Counted from the stretch's first letter, positions 9,991 to 21,418 are shown. The stretch is 64,000 bases of DNA from Methanoregulaceae archaeon (GCA_020850325.1 JADZEW010000026.1:124001-188000), one strand, 5' to 3'. Numbers and translations: made by a program. Notes: generated by a model not told the origin, from the sequence alone.

Positions 9991-11398
9991 GGGGTGCCAC
10001 CTTGCGGCCTTCGATCAGACCGTCCGGGATGGGAGCAACGACTTGGTCGTTCTCGTTTAAGCCCGAGACAATCTCCGTGCGGTCGCCGTCGGTTACCCCC
10101 AACTCCACCACCACGCGTTCGACCGTGTCGTCACGGACTCTCCACGCCGAGGGCGCGGCGCCTTCGAGCGAGATCGCCCCATTTGGAACGCAAAGGACAC
10201 CAATCCACTTGGAGCTGAATCGGACGTCGAGTTCCTGACCGGGGACCAGATTCGCGGTGACACCCTCGACCCGAATGCGGCAGCGAACGATCCGCGACCG
10301 GATGACCGAATCGGGCTTGGGCTCGGCCTCGGCAGACAGGCGCTCGACGATGCCTACAAGCGAACTGCTTGAATCTCCGGGCAGCAGCAACTCGACCCGT
10401 TGACCGGCCGAGACCGCATGGACATCTTCGCTGCGCACTTCGGCCTCGACGTGAAGGTCTTCCCGCGAACTCACGGTTACGACCGCGACTCCGGGGTTCG
10501 CCCACGCGCCCGGTTCGACGGCAACCCGCATCACCACGCCGGCGACTGGCGAGCGGACGGTGAGCTTCGCGCGTTCTGACTGAGCCCGAACCAACGCGAG
10601 CCTTGCTTCTCCGATTCTCGCGCTGACCGTGCCCAGCTGCCTCTCGCGGACGGCGATTTCCTGTTCCAGAGAAAGCGCGGCGCGTAGGTCGGCCTGGGCG
10701 GCGACAAGTTGAGCGCGGGCGACGTCGGCATCCTCGGGCAACGGCCCGGCCTTGAGCAGATTAAGGCCATCTTGAACGGCCTCGAGTTGCGCTAGCGCAA
10801 CCTCATGATTCGTGCGCGCAGCATCCCGCGCGGCCTGGCTGTAGACGCCCTCCGCGAAGAGCTTCTCGGCCCGGTCGCGCTGGCGGGCTGCTTCGGCGAC
10901 TAGGGTTTTGGCCTGCGCCAGTTCGTGCTCGGTGCGCGCGATGACCTCGGTGCGGGTTCCGCGCTGGGTGTCCCGCACCGCCGCTTCGGCGACCCGAACC
11001 ATGGCCCGGGCCTTAGCTTGGGCAGCTCGCGCGGAGGTTCGCGCGGCGATGATCGCCGCCCTTGCTTCGGACTCCTGTAGCCGCGCGGTATTCAGGGCGG
11101 CGCGGTACTGCTCGATGGTGAGATCGACATCGGTGGAGTCTGACTCCGCGAGGACGGATCCGACCGCTACCCGGTCGCCTTCGCGAACCGGCACGCTGAC
11201 GATACGACCCGGCCGTTCGGAGGAAACGGGATACGACTTTGCGCGAACGAGCGCCTCCGCAACCACGGTGCTTTTCAGGGTGTCGCGCGTGACGGCGACC
11301 GTGTCGATGGGTAGCGGCGCTTTCGCCCGTTCACCCGTCCACCAGTAAGCCGCGGCGACGGCGGCGATCAGCCCGGCGATCAGTAAGGCCCTTTTCAC
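9977..11398 (-). CDS. HlyD/RND-type periplasmic adaptor subunit
   Basis: N-terminal TM, VPVREGDRVAVGSVLAE biotinyl-lipoyl-like region, long coiled coil; overlaps the ATPase gene. Confidence 0.9.
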   Translation of the reverse strand: MKRALLIAGLIAAVAAAYWWTGERAKAPLPIDTVAVTRDTLKSTVVAEALVRAKSYPVSSERPGRIVSVPVREGDRVAVGSVLAESDSTDVDLTIEQYRAALNTARLQESEARAAIIAARTSARAAQAKARAMVRVAEAAVRDTQRGTRTEVIARTEHELAQAKTLVAEAARQRDRAEKLFAEGVYSQAARDAARTNHEVALAQLEAVQDGLNLLKAGPLPEDADVARAQLVAAQADLRAALSLEQEIAVRERQLGTVSARIGEARLALVRAQSERAKLTVRSPVAGVVMRVAVEPGAWANPGVAVVTVSSREDLHVEAEVRSEDVHAVSAGQRVELLLPGDSSSSLVGIVERLSAEAEPKPDSVIRSRIVRCRIRVEGVTANLVPGQELDVRFSSKWIGVLCVPNGAISLEGAAPSAWRVRDDTVERVVVELGVTDGDRTEIVSGLNENDQVVAPIPDGLIEGRKVAPRAGR

Positions 11399-11612
11399 GG
11401 CACTCTCCCGATACGCCGAGAGGCTACCCGCCGCTAAGAGGGGAAAGAAGCCCTAAGAACTAGGGACGCCGATTGCGCGCGGACTGACGCCACTTCCACC
11501 ACACCAGCGCGGCGGCGGTCAGCGGAACCAGGAACAGCGCCCACTCCAGGGTGCCGGTTCCGCCGTCGAGTTCAAGGCCCGTCAGTCTCTCGATCCAGTC
11601 CATGTGCCCGTT

Positions 11613-12083
11613 TTACCCGCGCGAGGAAGCACCATTGGGACGGCACCCCTTAAGAATGGTGCTGAAATCCGAAACACTCTCGAACTCTTGATACACGCTC
11701 GCGAACCGCACGTAGGCTACGGTGTCGATTTCGCGTAAGACCCGCATCACCCGCTCGCCGATGACCGTCGAGGGGACTTCGTCGTCAAACTCCTCGTACA
11801 GCCCTTTCTCCAAGTTCGAAACGGCTTCTCGGAGCCGCTCGACTGCCACCGGGCGCTTGCCGCAAGCGAGGAGCATCGAGTTCAGCAGCTTCTCGGGAGC
11901 GAACTCCTGGCGCGTGCCGTCGCGCTTGACCACGAACAGCCGGGGCCGCTCGTAGATCTCAAACGTGGTAAACCGACGTTCGCAGTTGATGCACTCGCGG
12001 CGGCGGCGGATGGCCTGCCCGTCGCGGGCGACACGGGAATCGAGAACGCGCTGGTCGGGGTGGCTGCAGAAAGGACAGATCAC
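11613..12083 (-). CDS. nrdR: transcriptional repressor NrdR
   Basis: From GTG at 12083: MICPFCSHPDQRVLDSRVARDGQAIRRRRECINCERRFTTFEIYERP, zinc ribbon plus ATP-cone. Confidence 0.95.
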   Translation of the reverse strand: MICPFCSHPDQRVLDSRVARDGQAIRRRRECINCERRFTTFEIYERPRLFVVKRDGTRQEFAPEKLLNSMLLACGKRPVAVERLREAVSNLEKGLYEEFDDEVPSTVIGERVMRVLREIDTVAYVRFASVYQEFESVSDFSTILKGCRPNGASSRG

Positions 12084-12133
12084 GGCTTGCACCTTACGAC
12101 GGTTCGCCCTGACCTTTTGATTCGGGGCCGCCC

Positions 12134-12162
12134 TTGACAGTGGAAAACACCTTGGGTATACT
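12134..12162 (+). promoter_or_regulatory. consensus sigma70-type promoter (TTGACA-17-TATACT)
   Basis: TTGACA 12134-12139, 17-bp spacer, TATACT 12157-12162. Confidence 0.85.
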
Positions 12163-12195
12163 CCGCCAGTTCTACTCTCACGGGAGTCGAACACC

Positions 12196-12243
12196 ATGCG
12201 CCTTCGAGGCGGCAGAGGTTCTGGACGGATGGTGAAACTCTAA
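12196..12243 (+). CDS. putative 15-aa leader peptide [15 protein letters not shown] upstream of rpsL
   Basis: ATG..TAA with GGGAG about 9 nt upstream, between a strong promoter and an intrinsic terminator. Confidence 0.5.
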   Translation: MRLRGGRGSGRMVKL

Positions 12244-12265
12244 CCCAATCACACGACCTGAGCCG

Positions 12266-12297
12266 CGCCCCTCTGAGTGTTCATGGAGGGGCGTTTT
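12266..12297 (+). terminator. intrinsic terminator/attenuator upstream of rpsL
   Basis: CGCCCCTC - 12 nt - GAGGGGCG followed by TTTT. Confidence 0.75.
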
Positions 12298-12343
12298 CTA
12301 TGTAAAGCCGTCCCGCAGCGAATGTACGTTATCTGGAGCGCGA

Positions 12344-12727
12344 ATGCCGACAGTCAATCAGTTGGTCCGAAAAGGGCGTGAAACCCCGAATGTGAAGTCG
12401 AAGTCGCCGGCGCTGAAGGGCAATCCCTTCAAGCGTGGCGTCTGCACCGTTGTCCGAACGGTCACCCCGAAGAAGCCCAACTCGGCGCTTCGAAAGGTGG
12501 CTCGTGTTCGTTTGACGAACGGTGTCGAAGTTACGGCCTACATCCCCGGCGTTGGGCACAACCTGCAAGAGCACTCGGTTGTCCTCGTCCGCGGCGGCCG
12601 TGTCAAGGACCTTCCTGGTGTGCGCTATCACATCGTTCGCGGAACTCAGCAGACGGCTGGCACCAACAACCGGATGCAGGGTCGTTCGAAGTACGGCACC
12701 AAGCGGCCGAAGGCGGCGAAGAAGTAA
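12344..12727 (+). CDS. rpsL: 30S ribosomal protein S12
   Basis: [13 protein letters not shown]...[70 protein letters not shown]. Confidence 0.99.
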   Translation: MPTVNQLVRKGRETPNVKSKSPALKGNPFKRGVCTVVRTVTPKKPNSALRKVARVRLTNGVEVTAYIPGVGHNLQEHSVVLVRGGRVKDLPGVRYHIVRGTQQTAGTNNRMQGRSKYGTKRPKAAKK

Positions 12728-13197
12728 TGCCACGTAAAGGAGCAGCCCCCAAGCGCATCATCACCCCCGATCCCGTTCACGGTTCGGAAATGATGCAACG
12801 ATTCATCAACCGCATGATGCTCGACGGCAAGAAGACGGTCGCCGAGCGGATCTTCTACGGTGCGCTTCAGCAGTCCGAAGAGAAGTTGGGCGTTCCCGCC
12901 CTCGAGATCTTCGACAAGGCGCTGACCAACGCGATGCCGAACGTCGAAGTTCGGCCGAAGCGTGTCGGCGGCCAGACGTACCAGGTTCCGATGGACGTCC
13001 GCCCCGAGCGACGTCGAGCCCTCGCCCTTCGCTGGATCATTGGCGCTGCGCGCAAGCGCTCTGGCAAGTCGATGATCGAGAAGCTGTCGGCTGAGTTCAC
13101 CGACTGCTACAACGGCACCGGTGCGACGATCAAGAAGAAGGAAGACACGCACCGCATGGCGGAAGCGAACAAGGCCTTCGCGCACTACCGCTTCTAA
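12727..13197 (+). CDS. rpsG: 30S ribosomal protein S7
   Basis: [10 protein letters not shown]...RFINRMMLDGKKTVAERIFYGAL...MPNVEVRPKRVGGQTYQVPMDV. Confidence 0.99.
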   Translation: MPRKGAAPKRIITPDPVHGSEMMQRFINRMMLDGKKTVAERIFYGALQQSEEKLGVPALEIFDKALTNAMPNVEVRPKRVGGQTYQVPMDVRPERRRALALRWIIGAARKRSGKSMIEKLSAEFTDCYNGTGATIKKKEDTHRMAEANKAFAHYRF

Positions 13198-13218
13198 GTC
13201 TCAGATCGCTCCAGATCG

Positions 13219-13258
13219 AGCCCGCTTCATCCCTTGGGACGCGGCGGGCTTTCTTTTT
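13219..13258 (+). terminator. intrinsic terminator after rpsG
   Basis: AGCCCGC ... GCGGGCT followed by TTCTTTTTT. Confidence 0.8.
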
Positions 13259-13263
13259 TGGTT

Positions 13264-13291
13264 TTGGAATTCACTAAATCGTGGCTATAAT
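13264..13291 (+). promoter_or_regulatory. leaderless-type promoter TTGGAA-16-TATAAT, 6 nt before ATG 13298
   Basis: TTGGAA 13264-13269; TATAAT 13286-13291; ATG at 13298. Confidence 0.7.
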
Positions 13292-13297
13292 GCAAGT

Positions 13298-15173
13298 ATG
13301 CGTCGTTCCGTGTTGACAAGACTTGCCGCAACAAGTACCCTGGTTTGTGTTCTCGCACTCGCCCCATCCGCCCGGGGTCAGGCATTCGACTCAGATCCCC
13401 AAAATCCCGACAACTGGGTAGTGAGCACAATACTTGAGGGTCGGGAGCTCGGCAATCGCCAGGAGTACAGTTGGGACTTCGGCGTCCGATCAACATTTAG
13501 TGCAGCGTGGAAGAGGGTCTGGGGAAGCACCTTCTGGACGCGCAATGATGTTCCCATGGGGGGGGGTTGCTCCTACTATTCCGTTCACTCAGTCGATCGA
13601 TGAGCACGATGTCGTAGACTATTCAAGTGAAGGTACGACAAAGATCCAACTAGCGTGGATCTCGCCGCACCCCGTGCCCACAACCGTTCGGGTATGGGTT
13701 CAAGCACGAGCCTGGTACTTCCACAACGGGTCAACCGGAGTTGGGACGTGTCAAAACGGACTTGGATCGACGGTTCAGGTCCACGCCGAAGGTGGCGAGG
13801 CTTTGGGATTTCAGACCGTGGATGTTCCCGTGTCTCCCGTTGGCTTTGCGGAGCACGAACTTAACCAGGCGGCCGAAGCAACGCAGCCGAGCATCTATAT
13901 TGGCGGCGTCATGGTGGCGCGGGGTCAGGCTCATGCAGGCGTAACTGTAAACTGGGGCATCGATAATCGACGTGTGCGGATCTCGATCAATGGCGGTGAG
14001 GCATTCCGCCCCGATTACACAGCGGGCACGCCTGCCAATGCTGGGATCGAGTGGTCCACAAAAACGGATTGGTGGACGGGTAACGACTACAACACTGCTG
14101 GGACCTCTGGCACCCCGAAAGATCCCTCGTTTGACTATGTTGTCCCGGCCAGGAAGCAAGCCCTAGTGGTTCACGAAGGGTCAAACAACATTGCATCTTG
14201 GACACTCGGCGTGCCTTTACGCTACCAAGAAAAGCGGGAGGAGCCGTTTCCGTTCGGAACTACCTTGACCCCAGCAACTGTCCCTGATCAAGAGTTCATG
14301 TTTGCGGGGCAAGCCTCTTCCCAGTTCCAAGTTGGCGAATGGCATCGCTGGAACGGTGGCCCGACCGTTGCGGGGCATCAGATTGATCCCATCTCGGTCT
14401 TCAAGCCGTCGCCATACGTGCGTGACAACAAGTTGTACCAGCCCGTTGGGGTGATGACTCGTCGATGGCCGCAGAACTTTCCCAGGCCGGAAACACAAGC
14501 CACATTACTGTTGGAATATGGGTGGGCTGACAGCACCACGAGAACGGCAACTCGCCATGTCACGTTCATTGACCAGTACAAAACCAAAACTGAGTTTCCA
14601 CCGTTGCTTGATGCAAATCGGCATGCCACTCCCGTCACGCTGGTGGGGCACACTGACAAGACGATAAACCAGCAGACAGTTGAATTCCTCAATCCAACGT
14701 TTTCATCGTTGGCAATCTCGGCTCTCTTCGGCGTAGCTGATAGTGTCGTAGGAATGACGTTCGCTGAGTTTCCAGCTGACGTCACCGCCTCGCTCGCGTT
14801 AGGCTCGCTCAAGGGTGTTCTGTTGGCGTACTTTCCGAGCCAAAACTCCACCGCAACAATACACAAGGATGAGTATGCTTGGGGTGGCGAGCGCTGGTCA
14901 GAATGGGAGAATCCCGGTGGAGGGCCGCCCGTTCATAGTCAGCCTGCCGGTACATCCTTAGCGCAATATCACTGGTCAGTCAAGGCACGTCCGAAGCGTA
15001 TGATCAAGGCGGTTCTTGAAGAGGACTGGGGCACTAACGGCTTCACTGCGACTTTGATCCGCAAGGAGACTCGGGATCAACTTGCCTCAATTGCGCCCCG
15101 ACTTTGGAAGTTTTCGCTTGCACCCGACACGGGTGGCGGCAGTGGAGGCGGTGCTGGGGGCGGCTCACAGTGA
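13298..15173 (+). CDS. hypothetical secreted protein, apparently frameshifted at a G9 run
   Basis: Signal peptide frame MRRSVLTRLAATSTLVCVLALAPSARGQ ends at 13603. The continuing frame VAPTIPFTQSIDEHDVVDYSSEG... runs to 15173. The frames meet at the G9 run 13558-13566. Confidence 0.6.
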
Positions 15174-16072
15174 AGTGGGCTGCTATCGGCGTGATCGCTT
15201 CGACCCTCGTCATTGTTGGCTTACAGCCGCAATCAGGAGTCAAGTCTGGACGCTTCGCACGCCCCACGATTCTCTGGGATGAACAGAACGATCGCGCCAA
15301 GACGCAACCGGCGTGGCTGCGACTTGATTGGACGGCAAAGGCAGACGAGCCTTTCCAGGCGATCCATATGGAACTTGCGCCTTATCGAGTATTCAGTGGC
15401 TTTGACACTAGGGGAGAGTGGGCAAAGAAGACAATGACTGCCTATAACGACTGGATCAGGGACCCACAGAACGCAGTGAAGTTATACCGCGTATCGGCCT
15501 ACTTTGGGATATTGGGCGGCCTCGACAATGCCTCCGCAAGAACGCCCGAGTTCACCGAGCGATGGAGTGATGTTCAGTGGGGTTGGATGACTATCAAGAG
15601 CGGTCCGCCGTCGAGACTTTTCGTCCGACAGGGCTACCGGTGCTCGGCTGGGAACGGGTTTCGGACGCGATATGGAGACCTATGCCAAAAGTTACTCAAA
15701 CATGATCCCCTGGACCGTGCCGTTCTCTTTGCTGGCATTGCAGAGGTCAGTGCGGAACGCATGCAATGGAGCAAAGCCAAGAACCGAATGTACCAACTGC
15801 CTGGCAAGGGACTCGAGTTTGAGGAGTTCTTGCTGAAAGCATGCGAGCGCATCCGTAAGAGCGACCAATGGCGCCCGTGGGATGGGGAGCAAATTTCCAA
15901 CATCCATGCGGTGCGGGCATGGCGAACTCGAAAGAAGAGTGATTTGCGAAAGGCCATCGAGTTGCTTGAAGCTTCGATCAAGGTCACACCGGCTGCACAC
16001 TTCGACGTCAAGCGGCTACAAGAGCATGTGAAGTTCCTGACAAGTATGCTGCAATACATGCAGAATGACTAA
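15170..16072 (+). CDS. hypothetical exported protein, paralogue of the next gene
   Basis: GTG start overlaps the TGA of the upstream gene (cagtgaag). Shares LPGKG.EFE(D/E)FLLKA and WRPWD with 16082-16981. Confidence 0.6.
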   Translation: MKWAAIGVIASTLVIVGLQPQSGVKSGRFARPTILWDEQNDRAKTQPAWLRLDWTAKADEPFQAIHMELAPYRVFSGFDTRGEWAKKTMTAYNDWIRDPQNAVKLYRVSAYFGILGGLDNASARTPEFTERWSDVQWGWMTIKSGPPSRLFVRQGYRCSAGNGFRTRYGDLCQKLLKHDPLDRAVLFAGIAEVSAERMQWSKAKNRMYQLPGKGLEFEEFLLKACERIRKSDQWRPWDGEQISNIHAVRAWRTRKKSDLRKAIELLEASIKVTPAAHFDVKRLQEHVKFLTSMLQYMQND

Positions 16073-16081
16073 CATAAATAG

Positions 16082-16981
16082 GTGGTCAATCTGCGTCTGT
16101 TGATGTGCGTGGCGCTCACCGTGTTCACCATGACGGTCACCGCCGTCGCTCAGAGAGCGGCAGCACCAGAGGCATTCCAACCTCCCAAGCGAACGTATGA
16201 CACTGATGGCCGGAGCTTATCCAAGCTAAGTTGGGTCACGACCGAATGGAAGCCGGAAGCAGATCGACCCTTTTGGGACATCCACAAGGAAGGCTCTGTC
16301 CTCCGAACCTACGCTGGGAGCCGAACAAGCGCCGTGGATTGGGCGACCAAGACGAAGCGCGCGCACGCAGAGTGGCGGGTGGACGCCCAGAACCCGGTGA
16401 AGCTGTTCGCGGCATGCACGTACTTTGGCGGCGTGCCTCCCAAGTCGCTCAGTACACCCGAGTTCCAGAAGATTCAGGAGGAACTCCACCTCGGATGGTA
16501 CATCCTACGCAAGCCACCTCGATCCTATTTGTTCGTTCGCATGGGTTATCGGTTCTGCGCAGGGGATGGTGACAGGCACCTGTTCGGGGATCTGGGACGA
16601 GCACTCCTGAAACGCGACCCTCTAGACCGCATGTCGTTTCGAGCTGCGGTTCGAGAACTTGCGGATGAGCGTCCCAGGTGGAGCGAGCAGAAGAAGGCAA
16701 TGGTTCAGCTTCCAGGAAAGGGCCAGGAGTTTGAAGATTTCCTGCTCAAAGTAGGTCTTCAGATGCGCGGCAAGGAGGTGTGGCGACCGTGGGACGATGG
16801 CGTGATCTCTGATATCTACTTCGCACGGGCTTACCGGACGAAGTCCCGAGCCGCTTTGGATAAGGCTGGCGAATGGAATGAACTCGCCATCAAGAACAGC
16901 CCTGCCGATTTCGACAAGACATACCTGCTGGAGCATCGCAAGACGTTGGATCGTGCCAAGTCGTGGGCGACGAAGCCTTAG
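16082..16981 (+). CDS. hypothetical exported protein, paralogue of 15170-16072
   Basis: Signal-like N-terminus MVNLRLLMCVALTVFTMTVTAVAQ; shared motifs PVKLF..C.YFGG, LPGKGQEFEDFLLK, WRPWDDG. Confidence 0.65.
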   Translation: MVNLRLLMCVALTVFTMTVTAVAQRAAAPEAFQPPKRTYDTDGRSLSKLSWVTTEWKPEADRPFWDIHKEGSVLRTYAGSRTSAVDWATKTKRAHAEWRVDAQNPVKLFAACTYFGGVPPKSLSTPEFQKIQEELHLGWYILRKPPRSYLFVRMGYRFCAGDGDRHLFGDLGRALLKRDPLDRMSFRAAVRELADERPRWSEQKKAMVQLPGKGQEFEDFLLKVGLQMRGKEVWRPWDDGVISDIYFARAYRTKSRAALDKAGEWNELAIKNSPADFDKTYLLEHRKTLDRAKSWATKP

Positions 16982-16987
16982 GTCGAG

Positions 16988-17434
16988 CTAGCCAAGCATC
17001 TCGATCGCCTTCGCAATCCGGCGCGCTCGCGTTTCCGGCGTCTTCGCATTCTCGATCGCGCGGACGTGCTCTTTGCGATGGGTGTAGCTGAGGTTCTCAA
17101 ACTTCTCGTTGGCTCCCGGAGCCGCATCCAAGGCCGCTTGAAAGTCGGAGGGAACCTCCACGGTCCGCGGTTCCGTGTCCAGCGTCATCTCCACGTTCAC
17201 CCTCTCTCCCGCAATGAGACCCGCGCCTTCGCGACTCTCTCTGGCCACGGGGATGAAGAACGTGCCGCCCATCGGAGCGACGGTGGTGCGGTACACGAAC
17301 CCGTTCAGGCTCACCCGGACGGGCGGACGCTTCCCTCCGCCCAACTCTTCGACGACTTCATCTGGAACCTGGATGCCCGTCGCCGTCTTGCCGGCCAGTT
17401 CAAGGATCGCGGTGAATCTCTGCGGTTGGCTCAT
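16988..17434 (-). CDS. DUF1905 / YdeI-OmpD-associated family protein
   Basis: FTAILELAGKTATGIQVPDEVVEELGGGKRPPVRVSLNGFVYRTTVAPMGGTFFIPV then YTHRKEHVRAIENAKTPETRARRI. Confidence 0.8.
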   Translation of the reverse strand: MSQPQRFTAILELAGKTATGIQVPDEVVEELGGGKRPPVRVSLNGFVYRTTVAPMGGTFFIPVARESREGAGLIAGERVNVEMTLDTEPRTVEVPSDFQAALDAAPGANEKFENLSYTHRKEHVRAIENAKTPETRARRIAKAIEMLG

Positions 17435-17550
17435 GGGTGGGAAGTTACCTGGCGTGTTGGCGTGTTGGCAGTAGGCAGTCTGCAGTCAGTCACTGCAGAT
17501 CCGAGCAACCCGAGCTACCCGAGCAATCCCGCCGCCATTCGACCCAAATC

Positions 17551-17580
17551 TTGCATTCACGCCCCCAAATCAGCCATAAT
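17551..17580 (+). promoter_or_regulatory. putative fusA promoter TTGCAT-18-CATAAT
   Basis: TTGCAT 17551-17556, CATAAT 17575-17580. Confidence 0.55.
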
Positions 17581-17625
17581 TTCATTGAATCGGTAACCGC
17601 GCGAAGTAGGTGCCGAGGAATAGTC

Positions 17626-17658
17626 ATGACGGAGGCGGACACCCAGGTTCAAGCGTAA
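17626..17658 (+). CDS. putative 10-aa leader peptide [10 protein letters not shown] upstream of fusA
   Basis: ATG..TAA with GAGGAA upstream; followed by an intrinsic terminator and then fusA. Confidence 0.5.
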   Translation: MTEADTQVQA

Positions 17659-17677
17659 GCGCCCGGCAACCAAGCCG

Positions 17678-17708
17678 CCCCAGTCGCGTGAGTCGACCGG
17701 GGTTTTTT
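17678..17708 (+). terminator. intrinsic terminator/attenuator upstream of fusA
   Basis: CCCCAGTCG - 7 nt - CGACCGGGG (one mismatch) then TTTTTT. Confidence 0.7.
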
Positions 17709-17765
17709 GTTGCAGGATCCGAACTCGGTGACCATCTGACACTCAACGACATAGAAATAAACACC

Positions 17766-19925
<2,160 letters not shown>

Positions 19926-19942
19926 GGCTGGTCTGAGTTTCG

Positions 19943-19978
19943 GAGCCCCGTCTCTGGAGACAGAGGCGGGGCTCTTTT
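19943..19978 (+). terminator. fusA intrinsic terminator
   Basis: GAGCCCCG ... CGGGGCTC followed by TTTTGT. Confidence 0.8.
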
Positions 19979-20004
19979 GTTTGTCGCGTGTGCAAGAATG
20001 AGCC

Positions 20005-20499
20005 ATGGGGGTGTTTCGCCCAACGTTGGAAGCCTTGAATCAGGCAGGGGTCAAGTACGTCGTTGTCGGCGGCCTTGCGACCGTGCTCCATGGCCATCTG
20101 CGACTGACCAGCGACATCGACTTGGTGATTGCTTTCGACCGCGACAATGTCCTCAAGGCGGTGCGTGCGCTGTCGCAGATGGGTTTGGTGCCCAGGGCTC
20201 CGGTGGATCCAACGCTTTTCGCGGATCCGGACACGCGTTATGACTGGGTACAGAACCGGGGCATGATGGTGTTCTCTATGTCGAGCCCAACGCAACCGCT
20301 CTTCAGTGTCGACATCTTCGCCGATCCTCCCATTCCCTTTGAAGAACTCATAGGCTCCGCGGAGAATGTTGAGTTGGAAGGCATAACCGTCGCCATCTGT
20401 TCGATTGAGCACCTCATCCGGAAGGAAGCAGCAGGCCGCTCGATCGATGTGGACGATGTCGCTGCCCTCAGGAGAATCAGCAATGGCCGAGCGCAATGA
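20005..20499 (+). CDS. nucleotidyltransferase-fold protein (AbiEii-like)
   Basis: AGVKYVVVGGLATVLHGHLRLTSDIDLVI, NTase-fold GG...DIDL motif. Confidence 0.7.
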   Translation: MGVFRPTLEALNQAGVKYVVVGGLATVLHGHLRLTSDIDLVIAFDRDNVLKAVRALSQMGLVPRAPVDPTLFADPDTRYDWVQNRGMMVFSMSSPTQPLFSVDIFADPPIPFEELIGSAENVELEGITVAICSIEHLIRKEAAGRSIDVDDVAALRRISNGRAQ

Positions 20500-20656
20500 G
20501 CCTTGGGATGCCTCCTATGAGGACGTGCGCCTCCGGCAAGAAGCGGATATCGCAAGGCTCACCACCCCTGCACAGCGGTTGCGGTGGCTTGAGGATGCGT
20601 TCGAGGCGTTGGCACCCTTCGTCAAGCCGCCGCCCGAGCTAGGGACTGACGACTGA
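20483..20656 (+). CDS. small protein overlapping the NTase gene
   Basis: AGGAG upstream; MAERNEPWDASYEDVRLRQEADIARLTTPAQRLRWLEDAFEALAPFV. Confidence 0.6.
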   Translation: MAERNEPWDASYEDVRLRQEADIARLTTPAQRLRWLEDAFEALAPFVKPPPELGTDD

Positions 20657-20740
20657 TCCTCTTGCGCTGGGTCAACTTAACGAGCTCTTAATCCTTCAGC
20701 ACATCGAGGTTGAAACCAACGCGTCACGATCAGCATAGTC

Positions 20741-21406
20741 TTGGTTGTGCAGTTCGATGACGTTTTGGAAATCCTGCAAGCTGAGGGGCAGTTGCGCCGC
20801 AAGCGCACGAGAGTCCTCCACTGGATTCTGGCGGCCCTGGTCGGCGTGCAAGCCGCCATTTTCGGCTACATGGTGGCAACGGGCAAGGACTCCCTCTCGA
20901 ATCTTGTGGTTTCTTTCGCACCGATGCTCTGCTTGCTTGGGCTGGCCGCGGGGATGACCCCGCGAGCGAAGTCCGCCCTCCTGGCCGCTTCTACCGAGCG
21001 CGATCCTCGCCTCGTCGGGCATCTCGTCGAGGCGCTTACCAGCGGCGATCCCGAGGTCGTCAAGGCCGCTAAAGACTGCCTCATCGAAATCTTGCCGACG
21101 CTGCGCGACGATGCCGAGCCCCTCGACCAAGTTCAACATGCGGCCCTAGTGCACGGACTAGCTACCGCCGACGAGCGCTTTGCTTCCGCAGTCGTACGGT
21201 CGTTGAGGGTACTTGGGCGATCGGAGTCGATTGCAGTTCTCGAGGCGATTGCTCACGGAAAGTCAACGTTCGTCAGCCGCGCTTCGACCGAGAGGCTCCC
21301 CGCCCTCGCGCTCGAGTCTCTCGGCGACCTCCGGATGCGGCTCGCTCGGGACGTCATTCAACGGCGGATCGCCGCGTTGGATGAGCAACGCACTCTTGTG
21401 CGCTGA
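20741..21406 (+). CDS. hypothetical membrane / HEAT-like repeat protein
   Basis: 221 aa ORF, two hydrophobic segments then alpha-helical repeat-like sequence. Confidence 0.5.
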   Translation: MVVQFDDVLEILQAEGQLRRKRTRVLHWILAALVGVQAAIFGYMVATGKDSLSNLVVSFAPMLCLLGLAAGMTPRAKSALLAASTERDPRLVGHLVEALTSGDPEVVKAAKDCLIEILPTLRDDAEPLDQVQHAALVHGLATADERFASAVVRSLRVLGRSESIAVLEAIAHGKSTFVSRASTERLPALALESLGDLRMRLARDVIQRRIAALDEQRTLVR

Positions 21407-21418
21407 GAACGATGCTGA

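Noticed and set aside
12157-12300. Known riboswitch class or tRNA-like RNA upstream of rpsL
   Set aside because: I could not match the segment to any riboswitch consensus I know and no cloverleaf was evident; kept only as leader/attenuator.
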